Of a DNA stretch of 64,000 nucleotides, positions 1 through 12,043 are shown one piece after another. The DNA comes from Gammaproteobacteria bacterium. GTDB taxonomy: Bacteria; Pseudomonadota; Gammaproteobacteria; SZUA-229. The first letter of the stretch is position 1. Every line of letters starts with the position of its first letter. A program made the translations under genes and the position numbers. The notes beneath the pieces were generated by a model. That model saw nothing but the letters and a program-made list of their open reading frames with translations, did no database searches and was not told the DNA's origin. The stretch lies in the NCBI GenBank assembly GCA_026995045.1, contig JALWPK010000257.1, positions 1-64,000 on the forward strand, written 5' to 3'.

Positions 1-76
1 ACTCCCCGCGATGCTCCTGTACCAGTCGTACAGCACGCTCACGGACCTCAGGTGAAAACTTGTTTGACTTGTTCAT
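1..76 (-). CDS. IS3-family transposase OrfA, N-terminal fragment
   Basis: An ATG at 76-74 opens a frame running off the window edge with 25 residues visible. They start [19 protein letters not shown], the well known N-terminus of IS3-family OrfA, the helix-turn-helix protein that joins OrfB by programmed frameshifting to make the active transposase. The reading frame is too short for a usual ORF cutoff. Whether the rest is intact cannot be judged here. Confidence 0.85.
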   Translation of the reverse strand, partial: MNKSNKFSPEVRERAVRLVQEHRGE

Positions 77-126
77 GGCTCCATTCTCTCAAAAGTTGGA
101 GCCTCCTCAAAACCCGGGGCGGTTCA
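1..126 (-). mobile_element. IS3-family insertion sequence, left end only
   Basis: The element enters from outside the window and ends at 126. Its terminal inverted repeat occupies about 98-126 and on the minus strand begins TGAACCGCCCCGGG, a classic IS3-family end. The orfA start codon lies 50 nt inside the end, as usual for the family. The other end and the target duplication cannot be seen. Confidence 0.85.
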
Positions 127-735
127 ACTAGGGAATTTGAAAGCTCATTAACTGATAAAATCGGCAAGTTGTGTAGCCGTATTCTTAGGGAGTCGGTATG
201 ATATATCGGTGTTTATTATGATGTCCATGTAACTAGGTGTTGAGGTGCTAAAAAAACCTGCTTATGCTTGCGGGCAAGCGAGTGAGGGCGGCCTTTTTTG
301 CCTTCTTTTTTGTGGCTGTAGATTTAAATCGCAGGAGCGATTTAAAATGCGCTTGCACTGCCTGAAGGGTGGATTGCAGGGATGTAATCCATACAAAAAA
401 GAAGGTCGCCTGCAGGCGAAACCAACAACATCAACAAATAAATCAACTGGCCGATAGCACTACAACCTGCACAGCTTGTGTCGGGAGATTCCATCCTTAG
501 GTCCATAAACGCTATATCCCTGTAGCACTACTGCCACGTCGCTATCGCTCCTCGCAATGACATATATGAACGGGTTTCTTCTCATGGGCGGAAGGATTAG
601 TCAGGCCATGTAATCATTTCACGGCCAGCAGGAGGTCATGCCTCAAAACCGTCATCCACCCCAAAATCCACCCCGATTCCCTTCCCCCGCCATAAACGCT
701 AAAATCCGCCCTCCATAGCCAACGTAGCCACACCC
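127..735. other. Gene-free region between IS3 end and metH
   Basis: About 600 bp without a convincing gene. An open frame at 245-457 is explained by the inverted repeats it crosses and looks nothing like a protein. The stretch contains the multi-hairpin element at 266-419. Around 535-565 there is a short piece resembling dispersed 'cgctcctcgcaatgaca' repeats seen in other bacterial genomes. No cobalamin riboswitch was recognised ahead of metH. Confidence 0.6.
266..419. repeat. Nested multi-hairpin element with GGA-type loops
   Basis: A perfect 13-bp outer stem (301-313 with 393-405) encloses two hairpins. The first has a perfect 10-bp stem (323-332 with 337-346) and an AGGA tetraloop. The second has an 8-bp stem with one G-T pair (371-378 with 383-390) and a GGGA loop. 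A third hairpin, GCTTG-CGGG-CAAGC at 266-279, precedes them, and a palindrome TCGCCTGCAGGCGA (406-419) follows. AGGA and CAGGGATGT loops resemble CsrA/RsmA-binding hairpins. It could be a structured RNA or a repeat family unit. Confidence 0.6.
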
Positions 736-4422
<3,687 letters not shown>

Positions 4423-4429
4423 AGTGGTC

Positions 4430-4747
4430 TTATGCGCTTTTTTTCAGTTGCGTAACTTTTTTGATGGTTTTCAGCGCATCGTTTTCCTGGTTCAGCGCAC
4501 GGTATAAATCCCACCGCATTTGCAGGTTGAGCCAGAAGTCCGCGCTCATATCAAAAAACTTGGCCAGCCGCAGCGCAGTAGCGGGTGTAATGCCCCGTTT
4601 TTGATTCACCAGCTCGTTGATGCGTTGATAGGGCACGTGTATCGCATCCGCCAGCTCACGCTGGGTGATTTGCATGGGCTTGAGAAACTCTTCCACCAGC
4701 ATTTCACCGGGGTGAGTGGGCTGTCTGTTTGTCGGTATGCGAAACAT
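4430..4747 (-). CDS. higA: HigA-family antitoxin, XRE helix-turn-helix
   Basis: A 105-residue antitoxin expected to neutralise the upstream toxin and repress the shared promoter. The N-terminus MFRIPTNRQPTHPGEML and the HTH region (ITQRELADAIHVPYQRINELVNQKR, about residues 27-50) match the HigA/VapI family. I chose the ATG at 4747, not a longer frame from 4798, because GAGGA lies 7 nt upstream and overlaps the higB stop codon, which suggests translational coupling. The gene follows higB with 7 bp between them, the normal toxin-first higBA order. Confidence 0.93.
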   Translation of the reverse strand: MFRIPTNRQPTHPGEMLVEEFLKPMQITQRELADAIHVPYQRINELVNQKRGITPATALRLAKFFDMSADFWLNLQMRWDLYRALNQENDALKTIKKVTQLKKSA

Positions 4748-4754
4748 GCTGTCC

Positions 4755-5048
4755 TCAATGATAATCGGTGATTTCAACGTGGGTTGGCCCGTTGTCATGC
4801 CAGCAGAAACAAATCCGGTACTGCTGGTTGATGCGGATGCTGTACTGGTCTTTGCGGCTGCCTGTCAGTCTCTCCAGACGATTTCCTGGCGGAATCGCCA
4901 GTTCTTCCAGTGATGCGACCGAATCGAGTTGATCCAGTTTTCTTCTGGCTATTGGCCAGAGTGATGCGGGACACGCCTTTCGCGCCTGCCTGGAAGCCTT
5001 TCCATTGAATATATCCTCGCTCGCCTGGTCCCTGAATGAGACTATCAT
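4755..5048 (-). CDS. higB: HigB-family toxin (RelE-like mRNA interferase)
   Basis: A 97-residue RelE/HigB-type toxin that would cleave mRNA on the ribosome. Family landmarks are IVSFRDQASEDIFNGK at the start, PPGNRLERL in the middle and SIRINQQYRICF plus VEITDYH at the end. Length and start agree with the family. No strong ribosome-binding site precedes it, so low translation of the toxin is plausible. It is transcribed with higA from a promoter overlapping the palindrome at 5059-5077. Confidence 0.93.
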   Translation of the reverse strand: MIVSFRDQASEDIFNGKASRQARKACPASLWPIARRKLDQLDSVASLEELAIPPGNRLERLTGSRKDQYSIRINQQYRICFCWHDNGPTHVEITDYH

Positions 5049-5058
5049 GCAAACACGG

Positions 5059-5077
5059 TAGCATGGTTATCATGCTA
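5059..5077 (-). promoter_or_regulatory. higBA operator palindrome
   Basis: TAGCATG-GTTAT-CATGCTA is a perfect 7-bp inverted repeat, 11 to 29 nt upstream of the higB start. On the minus strand a TTGAAA -35-like hexamer sits just upstream, so a bound HigA dimer would cover the promoter. Autoregulation is known for higBA; its use here is inferred from position. Confidence 0.7.
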
Positions 5078-5324
5078 TTTCAACCTGGCGCAAGTTTGTG
5101 TATATCAGGTGTCCTGATTTTTTACAGTAGATATTGCTTCGGGTTGCGCCGAAACATGGCGCAACATATTGATATTTATGATGGTTCTGGATTCTGTTAC
5201 CGTTTTGGGGTAACTGGACTGTCGCAATGTATGACACCCACCGGCATTTTTCTGTCAACCTGATCCGTATGCTGCTTCAGACTTGCTTCGACAACTGCTT
5301 GTTATTCTTGTAAATAAATACATT
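5078..5324. other. Non-coding spacer upstream of candidate small RNA
   Basis: No protein-like frame was found. Near the end, TCGACA, a 17-nt spacer and TAAATA (about 5288-5316) form a plausible sigma70 promoter for the RNA below. The match of the -10 is weak. Confidence 0.4.
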
Positions 5325-5512
5325 GTCGCGGGTTCTGGCGCGGTTTATGCAGGGTATTGGCTAACGCGCAGGGTTTTTCGTCGTTGTGAAACGCTGCGGG
5401 TGGTTTTCCTCCCCGGAGGAAAAGACGGATTCGGCGGTTGTGATACCGCCGGGTTCGAGCAGATGCAAGTCTCTCTCACATTTTGCCGGCTCAGCAGAGC
5501 CGGCTTTTTTTT
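5325..5512 (+). ncRNA. Candidate small RNA with intrinsic terminator
   Basis: The segment between a possible sigma70 promoter and a strong terminator folds into discrete hairpins. One is an imperfect stem, GCAGGGTTT with AAACGCTGC (about 5368-5402). The next is TTTTCCTC-CCCG-GAGGAAAA (5403-5422), then GGCGGT-TGTGAT-ACCGCC (5433-5450), then the terminator. There is no open frame of interest and no tRNA cloverleaf, although GGTTCGAGC at about 5452 looks like a T-loop. I do not recognise an RNA family; the 5' end is approximate. Confidence 0.45.
5485..5512 (+). terminator. Rho-independent terminator
   Basis: GCCGGCTC-AGCA-GAGCCGGC forms a perfect 8-bp stem with a tetraloop, followed by eight T residues (5505-5512). 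No recognised gene ends just upstream, which is the main reason to suspect a small RNA gene. Confidence 0.85.
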
Positions 5513-5690
5513 GTCCGCAAATGAACGCCACTGGACGCAAATATTTATTTTAGGGCTGTCATCCCGAGCGTAGCCGAGGGATCTCGCGCCACACGCCGTG
5601 TCGTGCGAGATTTCTCCCTGCGGTCGAAATGGCATCGTTAACGCATTTGCGTCCATTCGCGTGCATTTGCGGACTGCTTGTATCACACCC
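5511..5690. repeat. Composite dispersed repeat upstream of uup
   Basis: Contains TCCGCAAATGAACGCC and GGACGCAAAT at 5513-5542, then an imperfect palindrome at about 5568-5632 (CCGAGGGATCTCGC then GCGAGATTTCTCCCTGCGG), then GCGTGCATTTGCGGAC near 5660-5674. The same modules recur downstream of uup at 7679-7927. They look like non-coding interspersed repeats rather than genes. Confidence 0.65.
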
Positions 5691-5753
5691 CACACGCGCT
5701 ATCACCGCTTGCAGGTATAATGCGCGCCACGATTTTTCACCGGGTTTGAAACC

Positions 5754-7652
5754 ATGTCCCTGCTGCGTTTGCGCAATATTCATCTCAGTTTCGGCGGCGC
5801 GCCGGTGCTGGACAATGTCGAACTTACTATCGACAGCGGCGAACGGCTGTGTCTGATCGGGCGCAACGGAACCGGCAAGTCGACCTTGCTGAAAGTCATC
5901 GCCGGTCAGTTGCACGCCGAGTCCGGCGTCATCGAAAAGCGCCAGCATTTGAAAATCGCCTCGCTGGAGCAGGAAGTGCCAACCGGCATGGCGGGCGCGG
6001 TGTTCGACGTGGTGGCCGGCGGTATTGGCGACAAGGCCGAGTTGATAAAAAACTATCACCACGTCAGCCTGCAGATGGCGCAGCAAAGCAGCAAGCAACT
6101 GGAAGACGAACTGGCGCGGCTGCAATCGGAAATCGAAAGCGCCAACGCCTGGAGTCTGAACCAGCAGGTGGAAGCGGTGCTCAGCAAAATGGCGCTGGAC
6201 GGCGAAGCCGATTTTCTGCAAATGTCCGGTGGCATGAAACGACGTGTGCTGCTGGCGCGCGCGCTGGTGTCGGAACCGGATTTGCTATTGCTAGACGAGC
6301 CCACCAACCATCTCGATGTGGAAGCCATCAGCTGGCTGGAAAACCAGTTGCTGAATTTCAACGGCGCGCTGATGTATGTCACCCACGACCGCGCCTTCAT
6401 GAAAAAGCTGTCCACCCGCATTGTCGAACTTGACCGCGGCGTGCTCACCAGTTTTCCCGGCGACTACGATACTTATTTGCGCCGCAAGCAGGAGCTATTG
6501 GAAGCCGAAGCCGAGGCCAACAAGCAGTTCGATAAAAAACTGGCGCAGGAAGAAGTCTGGATTCGCCAGGGCATCAAGGCGCGGCGCACGCGCAACGAGG
6601 GACGGGTGCGCGCGTTGCAAAAAATGCGCGAGCAGCGTCAGCAGCGCCGCAAGCTCACCGGCAAGGCCAACATGCGCATCGCCGAGGCGGATGTGTCCGG
6701 CAAGCTGGTGGTGGAAGCCACGGATGTGCGCTTTGATTACGATGGCAGGCCGTTAATCAAAAACCTGAACACTACCGTGCTGCGCGGCGACAAAATCGGC
6801 ATCATCGGCCCCAATGGCGCCGGCAAAACCACCTTGCTGAAACTGTTGCTGGGCGAACTCAAACCCGATGCTGGCAATATCCGCCTCGGCACCAAACAGT
6901 CGGTGGCGTATTTCGACCAGTTGCGCAGTCAGCTGGATGAAGAAAAATCGGTGTTCGACAATATTTCAGAAGGCCGTGACCACATCGAAATCGGCGGCAG
7001 GCAAAAACACCTCATCAGTTACCTGCAGGATTTTCTGTTTTCGCCCGACCGCATCCGCCAGCCGGTGAAAGCCCTCTCCGGTGGCGAACGCAACCGCCTG
7101 TTGCTGGCCAAGCTGTTCGCCAAACCCGCCAATATTCTGGTGATGGACGAGCCCACCAACGACCTCGATGTCGAAACCCTGGAGCTGCTGGAAGAACTGT
7201 TGCTGGAATTTTCCGGCACCCTGTTTCTGGTCAGCCATGACCGCGAGTTTGTCGATAACGTGGTGACCAGCACCCTGGTGTTCGAACAAGGCAGCGTCAA
7301 TGAATATGTCGGCGGATACAGCGACTGGAAACAATACGCCGATGCGCGCGCAACACAGGCGCAGCAAAACAAACCGAAGCCTGAAACAGAGAAAGTCGCA
7401 TCAAAACCGGCGGCAACAGAAACACAACCGCGCAAAAAACTCAGCTACAAGGACCAGCGCGAACTGCAAGCCCTGCCGGAAAAAATCGAACAACTCGAAA
7501 CCCTGCAACAACAGCTAAACGATGAAATGAGCGACCCGGCGTTTTTCAAACAGGACAAGGAAACGATTGTGCAAAAGCAGCAACAGTTGCAACAAACCGG
7601 TGAAGAACTGGAAGCCTGCTACCAGCGCTGGGAAGAACTGGAGGGGAGTTAA
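5754..7652 (+). CDS. uup: ABC-F ATPase Uup
   Basis: A soluble twin ATP-binding-cassette protein without membrane segments, of the ABC-F family that acts on ribosomes; Uup is linked to translation or DNA structure maintenance. The first cassette has Walker A GRNGTGKST (about 37-45), signature MSGGMKRR and Walker B LLLLDEPTNHLD. The second has GPNGAGKTT (about 349-357), LSGGERNR and ILVMDEPTNDLD. The linker is charged and arginine-rich. The C-terminal 90 residues are Gln/Glu-rich coiled coil, as in Uup's DNA-binding tail. Length 632 is typical, and repeats flank it on both sides. Confidence 0.95.
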   Translation: MSLLRLRNIHLSFGGAPVLDNVELTIDSGERLCLIGRNGTGKSTLLKVIAGQLHAESGVIEKRQHLKIASLEQEVPTGMAGAVFDVVAGGIGDKAELIKNYHHVSLQMAQQSSKQLEDELARLQSEIESANAWSLNQQVEAVLSKMALDGEADFLQMSGGMKRRVLLARALVSEPDLLLLDEPTNHLDVEAISWLENQLLNFNGALMYVTHDRAFMKKLSTRIVELDRGVLTSFPGDYDTYLRRKQELLEAEAEANKQFDKKLAQEEVWIRQGIKARRTRNEGRVRALQKMREQRQQRRKLTGKANMRIAEADVSGKLVVEATDVRFDYDGRPLIKNLNTTVLRGDKIGIIGPNGAGKTTLLKLLLGELKPDAGNIRLGTKQSVAYFDQLRSQLDEEKSVFDNISEGRDHIEIGGRQKHLISYLQDFLFSPDRIRQPVKALSGGERNRLLLAKLFAKPANILVMDEPTNDLDVETLELLEELLLEFSGTLFLVSHDREFVDNVVTSTLVFEQGSVNEYVGGYSDWKQYADARATQAQQNKPKPETEKVASKPAATETQPRKKLSYKDQRELQALPEKIEQLETLQQQLNDEMSDPAFFKQDKETIVQKQQQLQQTGEELEACYQRWEELEGS

Positions 7653-7659
7653 AACCAAC

Positions 7660-7930
7660 GCAAGGGCACAAAGAAAATCTTCCGCAAATGCACGCAAATT
7701 AACGCAAGTTAATTCGTGGTCATTTCGACCTCAGGGAGAAATCTCACAAGGCGCAATTTGTTTTGCCACAGAGAGCACAGCTCACAGTGGTTTAAGTAAA
7801 CTGTATAAGGTTTTGTTGCCAATTCTTCTGTATATATACTTCAGCTAACGGCAAACACAGCCTGCCTCTGCGCGCTCTGTGTTCTCTGTGGCAATATCAT
7901 TCGCGTTCTTTGGCGTGCATTTGCGGAAAA
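7660..7930. repeat. Composite dispersed repeats downstream of uup
   Basis: Non-coding. Modules seen are TCCGCAAATGCACGCAA at 7681-7697, TCATTTCGACCTCAGGGAG at 7720-7738, an inverted pair built on TTGCCACAGAGAGCACAG (about 7767-7785) and CTGTGTTCTCTGTGGCAA (about 7877-7894), and GTGCATTTGCGGA at 7915-7927. The first, second and last also occur upstream of uup. The gccacagag module recurs near 25.8 kb. Confidence 0.65.
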
Positions 7931-7950
7931 AACAAACATACCACCATCAT

Positions 7951-8841
7951 TCAATACACCCCCGCCTGCACTGTGTTGCGAATACAGGCCGCCAGTTGCC
8001 TGCTTGCCGGGCCGGGGTAATCCGGTTTGCCGAACACCAGTTGCAGGTGGCCGGTGAAGTGAGCGCCTTCCCGCAATGGCAGTGGTTTCAGCAGGCTGCT
8101 CACGGCTTCTTCCTTAATCATGTATTCCGGCAACCAGCCGAAACCGAGGCCGTGGCTGATGGCGGCGACTGCGGTTTCCATTTTGCTGACCGACCACTGG
8201 TGTTCGGCGCCCAGCCAGCCAACGTCCATTTTGTTTTTGACGCCGGAATCCCGGATGATGACTTGCAGTTCTTTTTCCAGATCGGCGGCGGTGAGTTCGC
8301 GCTTGAGCTGATGCAGGGCGTGCGCCGGGTGCGCCACAGCAACGAAATCAAGGTGAATGATTTCTTCACCCAGAAATCCCGGCGGCGGTTGCGCGCAAAT
8401 GGCGAGATCGGCTTCGCCCGCCAGCAAGGCGTCGCTTGCGCCGGACAGCACGGCTTCGGTGAGTTGCACGCGGCTGCCCCGGCTGGCAGGCGCAAAAACC
8501 TGCAAGGCCTGCATCAGCAGCCGCGCAGGGAATGCCGTGTCCACCACCAGCCTGATAACCGGCTCCCAGTCCTGCTTGAGTGATTCGACCAGTTCAGTCA
8601 GGCGCTGTTTTTCGTGCAACAGTTGCTGCGCCTGTTTCAACACCACTTTGCCCTGTTCGGTGAGCACTGCGCGGCGGCCTTCTATGCGCAGCAATGGCAG
8701 CCCGATTTGTTGCTGCAGTTTGCTTACCTGGTAGCTCACTGATGACTGGCTGCGGTGAAGCTGTTCGGCGGCGCGTTCGTAACCGCCGGCTTCCACCACT
8801 GCCTGCAGTGCTTGTATCTGATCGAGTGAGATATTCAGCAT
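7951..8841 (-). CDS. LysR-family transcriptional regulator
   Basis: A 296-residue LysR-type regulator. The N-terminal winged helix-turn-helix is clear (LDQIQALQAVVEAGGYERAA, then SQSSVSYQVSKLQQQIG), followed by the linker helix and a periplasmic-binding-protein-like effector domain from about residue 90. I chose the ATG at 8841 because translation before it (to 8937) is not LysR-like. It is divergent from the DoxX gene at 8952, the usual arrangement when a LysR protein controls its neighbour. The ligand is unknown. Confidence 0.92.
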   Translation of the reverse strand: MLNISLDQIQALQAVVEAGGYERAAEQLHRSQSSVSYQVSKLQQQIGLPLLRIEGRRAVLTEQGKVVLKQAQQLLHEKQRLTELVESLKQDWEPVIRLVVDTAFPARLLMQALQVFAPASRGSRVQLTEAVLSGASDALLAGEADLAICAQPPPGFLGEEIIHLDFVAVAHPAHALHQLKRELTAADLEKELQVIIRDSGVKNKMDVGWLGAEHQWSVSKMETAVAAISHGLGFGWLPEYMIKEEAVSSLLKPLPLREGAHFTGHLQLVFGKPDYPGPASRQLAACIRNTVQAGVY

Positions 8842-8951
8842 AACGCTAATATATCTAAACTTTCGATAAAAAACATCAATATTTTGGCAAATTAAATCAT
8901 AAAACTTGATTAATAATCGATTCACCTTCAACGACACGAGAGGTGAGGATA

Positions 8952-9332
8952 ATGGATAAAGTGATCGAACTGGCCGGCAGACTGTTGCTGGGCCACATCT
9001 TTTTGCTGGCGGGACTCAACAAGATCAGCGGTTATGACGGCACAGCAGCCTACATGGAGGCGATGGGTGTCCCGGGCGGTCTGTTGCCCGCAGTTATAGT
9101 GTTGGAAGTACTGGGCGGACTGGCGGTCATCATCGGTTTCCAGACCCGCTGGGCCTGTTATGCGCTGGCTGCGTTTACGGTGATTGCCGCTGCAATATTC
9201 CACGCCAATTTCGCTGACCAGATGCAAATGATCATGTTCATGAAAAACATGAGCATTACCGGTGGTTTGTTGATCCTGTCAACACATGGCGCAGGCGCGC
9301 TCAGCGTCGATGCCAAAACCGGCAACCATTAA
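8952..9332 (+). CDS. DoxX-family membrane protein
   Basis: A 126-residue inner-membrane protein with four predicted helices. RLLLGHIFLLAGLNKI near the start is the DoxX/YphA hallmark, followed by GGLLPAVIVLEVLGGLAVIIG. DoxX-family proteins accompany redox or quinone-linked functions, but the biochemical role here is not known. I chose the ATG at 8952, preceded by GAGGTGAGG; a GTG three codons upstream is the alternative. It is probably co-transcribed with the pirin gene 75 bp downstream. Confidence 0.88.
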   Translation: MDKVIELAGRLLLGHIFLLAGLNKISGYDGTAAYMEAMGVPGGLLPAVIVLEVLGGLAVIIGFQTRWACYALAAFTVIAAAIFHANFADQMQMIMFMKNMSITGGLLILSTHGAGALSVDAKTGNH

Positions 9333-9406
9333 TCGCAAGCCAGGTGATTGAGTCGCGTGCGATGCACAGGGATGTGCAATTTGCGCATGTGCGAAGGAGG
9401 TAACAA

Positions 9407-10150
9407 ATGGCTGCACTCACACTGCACAGGGCGCACAAGGGGTCGGAAGGCGTTGGCGTTAGCGTCAGGCGACTGTTTCCGGTCGCGGGCAAAATGCATC
9501 ATGACCCGTTTGTGCTTTGGGATGATTTTACAGTACCGCCGTCAGCCGGTTTTCCCGATCACCCGCATCGCGGTTTTGAAGCCATTACCTATGTCATGCG
9601 CGGCAGCATGAAGCATACCGACAATCTTGGCAACAGCTCGACCGTTTTGCCGGGCGGATTGCAGCGCTTTACCGCAGGGCGGGGCATCATTCATTCGGAA
9701 ATGCCATCCGCGGAAGGCGTGACGCAAGGTATACAGCTATGGATTAACCTGCCAAAAGCGCTGAAACAGATTGCGCCGGACTACCAGCAGGTGAATGCGG
9801 ATGACGTGCCGGAAATGGCAATCGACGGAGGACGCGCGCGTGTGTTGGTGGGCGAAGGCTCATCGCTCAAACTGCGCACGCCGGTGCGCTACCTGGATGT
9901 GCAACTGGCGGCCGGCCATGTTTTCAGCGAGACCATGCCAGTGGACTTTCGCGGGCTGCTGTATGTGCTGGAAGGCGCTGTCGAAGTGACAACATCCGGG
10001 GAAAGCTTGCGGCTCTCGCCGTCCGAATCGGTATTGTATGAGGCTGGCGTATCGCCGCAGTTCACCGCGCAGTCAGACTGCCGCGTCATGGTGTGTTTTG
10101 GACGTCCTCACAATGAGCCGATATTGCAGCGCGGAACGTTTGTAGACTGA
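9407..10150 (+). CDS. Pirin family cupin protein
   Basis: A 247-residue bicupin of the pirin (YhhW-like) family. Metal-binding residues are visible in FPDHPHRGFEAITYV (two His, about 53-55) and GRGIIHSEMP (His about 98 plus Glu). Some bacterial pirins are quercetin 2,3-dioxygenases, others regulate enzymes or act as redox sensors; the sequence does not decide. A strong AAGGAGG sits 7 nt before the ATG. DoxX, pirin and a divergent LysR gene form a recurring bacterial neighbourhood. Confidence 0.93.
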   Translation: MAALTLHRAHKGSEGVGVSVRRLFPVAGKMHHDPFVLWDDFTVPPSAGFPDHPHRGFEAITYVMRGSMKHTDNLGNSSTVLPGGLQRFTAGRGIIHSEMPSAEGVTQGIQLWINLPKALKQIAPDYQQVNADDVPEMAIDGGRARVLVGEGSSLKLRTPVRYLDVQLAAGHVFSETMPVDFRGLLYVLEGAVEVTTSGESLRLSPSESVLYEAGVSPQFTAQSDCRVMVCFGRPHNEPILQRGTFVD

Positions 10151-10257
10151 CAAGCATTGCAGGGCTATGGCAACATGATTGTGTGAATGCGTACTGGCCG
10201 GATTCACTGCGGATTCCGCTATACTTGCATGAATTATCAATAAAGCAGCGAATCATC

Positions 10258-11088
10258 ATGCCTCATCGCTTTCCGTTGTCGTTACACCCGCTTCTGAATC
10301 TATTGCTGTCCGCTTTATTGTTTGTCAGCGCTGGCGCCGACGCGGATGCATTTCGTGGACGCATACTGAAAGTACAAGGCGAAGTTCATATCATCAACCA
10401 GCAGGGCAAGCAGTACTACCTGCATGGATCGAGGTATCCGGTGCGTGAGATGGACACCATTGTCACGGCAGAGAGCAGTATGGCAGTCGTGCGTTTCAAT
10501 GATGGAAGCATGTCAGTGTTGAAACAGAACAGCCGCTTGCGCGTGGAAAAAACCAACTGGCTTTCGCATCTTGGCGGCAAAATCTATTTCACCTTCCGCA
10601 AGGTTTTCGGCGAACCGAAACGGGTGCGCACGCGCTTCGCCACCATCGGCGTGCGCGGCACCACATTTATTGTGACCGATGAAAACGACATGCAGGGCGT
10701 GGCGCTGAAAGAAGGCCAGGTTGAAGTTGAATCGCCGCAAGGCGAATACGAGATTCATCGCCAGAAAGAAATGGATGAGTACGAAGCATTCAGGCAACAG
10801 ATGGCGCAGCAGCAACAGCAACTCGCGGACGAATTCGCGCAGTATAAACAGCAAACCCTGCGGGAGTTTGTGGAATACAAAAAACAGTTTGTGCTGCAAG
10901 CCAATCGGGTTATCCGGTTTGACGGCAGGCGCGTTGATGAGACAGCCATGTCAGCGCAGGATCGACAGGAATTTGAATCGTTTGAAAACATTGCCGGCGA
11001 AATGCTGCAACTGTTCCGTCAACAGTCAAAAGCGCACCGTGACGCCTTGCAGCAACAGCAGAACATGGACGACTGGTTAGACGAATAA
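10258..11088 (+). CDS. Exported FecR-domain protein with coiled-coil tail
   Basis: The 276-residue product starts with a signal peptide (LLNLLLSALLFVSAGADA). A FecR-type domain follows at about 35-150; GVRGTTFIV and the repeated 'G.V.V.' strands are typical. After about residue 170 it becomes Gln/Glu-rich helix (runs such as QQMAQQQQQLADEFAQYKQQ), a likely coiled coil. I chose the ATG at 10258 because the upstream extension from 10183 would bury the signal peptide. Periplasmic, function unknown. No FecI/FecA-like gene is nearby, so classical iron signalling is not indicated. Confidence 0.8.
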   Translation: MPHRFPLSLHPLLNLLLSALLFVSAGADADAFRGRILKVQGEVHIINQQGKQYYLHGSRYPVREMDTIVTAESSMAVVRFNDGSMSVLKQNSRLRVEKTNWLSHLGGKIYFTFRKVFGEPKRVRTRFATIGVRGTTFIVTDENDMQGVALKEGQVEVESPQGEYEIHRQKEMDEYEAFRQQMAQQQQQLADEFAQYKQQTLREFVEYKKQFVLQANRVIRFDGRRVDETAMSAQDRQEFESFENIAGEMLQLFRQQSKAHRDALQQQQNMDDWLDE

Positions 11089-11098
11089 GCAAGCGTCA

Positions 11099-12040
11099 TC
11101 ATTGCGCATGTAACTGGTCAGCAAAGCCGGCATTGCCCTGCAGTCCGCCGGTGTGCAGGGCGACGATGCGGGTTCCCGGTTTGAACCGGTTGTGCTGGAT
11201 GTCCTGAAACAGGCCGTAAAACATTTTGGCGGTGTACACCGCGTCCAGCCTGATGTTGAATTGCTGCTCGAACTCTCGCATAAAATTCACCAGCGCGTCA
11301 TCGATTCTGGCGTAGCCGCCAAAATGGTAGTCCGTGACCAGTCGCCAGTTATCAGCTTTCAGTTGTGATTGCCTGAGCAACCGCTCAATATCTTCGCGTA
11401 AAAAATCCGCGCCTTTCAGCACGGCGTATCCGACAGCCTGTTGCGCCGGTTGCAGCGCGCTGGCGATGCCGGCGAGCGTGGCGCCCGTGCCGCAGGCGGT
11501 GGTGATAATATCGAAAGGGACATCAATGTCAGTCACGATTTCCCGGCAGCCCTGTAACGCCAGCGTGTTGCCGCCGCCTTCGGGCAGGTAATAAAAATCG
11601 CCGAATTGCTGATGCAGTTGTTCGATAAACTCCGCTTGATGCCGGTTGCGATAGCTTTGCCGGTCGACGAAATGCAGTCGCATACCACACTGTCTGGCAA
11701 AGGCAAGATTGCTGTTGTCGACGGCCTCATCACCACGAATCACGCCAATCGTATTAAAGCCGAACAACTGGCCGGCGGCCGCGGTGGCGTGTATGTGATT
11801 GGACCAGGCGCCGCCAAAGGTGAGCAGGGTGTGTTGTTGCTGGCGAATCGCCAGTTCAAGATTGTATTTCAGCTTGCGCCACTTGTTGCCGCCAAGCTGC
11901 GGATGGCTCAGATCTTCACGTTTGATATACAGCGTGATTCGCCGTTCGCCAAGCAGCGGGCTTTGCAGGCGTTGCAGCGGCGCAGGTTTGAGAGCCTGTT
12001 GCTGAACCTGATGAAAACGTGTGAGTGAAAGCGCGCTCAG
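11099..12040 (-). CDS. PLP-dependent D-cysteine desulfhydrase / ACC deaminase family, CTG start
   Basis: A fold-type II PLP enzyme of 313 residues. Before the first canonical start codon (TTG at 11767) the same frame continues upstream for 91 codons with clear family sequence: KREDL, GGNKWRKLKYN with the PLP lysine (about K53), and FGGAWSNHIHATAAAG. Later come ACGTGATLAG and the C-terminal LHTGG. The only plausible initiator after the in-frame TAA at 12046-12044 is CTG at 12040, three bases after the upstream gene's stop. Coupled or non-canonical initiation is inferred. Substrate (D-cysteine or ACC) is unresolved. Confidence 0.85.
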   Translation of the reverse strand: MSALSLTRFHQVQQQALKPAPLQRLQSPLLGERRITLYIKREDLSHPQLGGNKWRKLKYNLELAIRQQQHTLLTFGGAWSNHIHATAAAGQLFGFNTIGVIRGDEAVDNSNLAFARQCGMRLHFVDRQSYRNRHQAEFIEQLHQQFGDFYYLPEGGGNTLALQGCREIVTDIDVPFDIITTACGTGATLAGIASALQPAQQAVGYAVLKGADFLREDIERLLRQSQLKADNWRLVTDYHFGGYARIDDALVNFMREFEQQFNIRLDAVYTAKMFYGLFQDIQHNRFKPGTRIVALHTGGLQGNAGFADQLHAQ

Positions 12041-12043
12041 GGG

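Noticed and set aside
245..457. A 70-residue open frame on the plus strand
   Set aside because: It runs straight through the nested inverted repeats at 266-419, has no ribosome-binding site and no protein-like composition.
5452..5460. GGTTCGAGC as the T-loop of a tRNA
   Set aside because: No acceptor stem, D-arm or anticodon arm can be formed around it.
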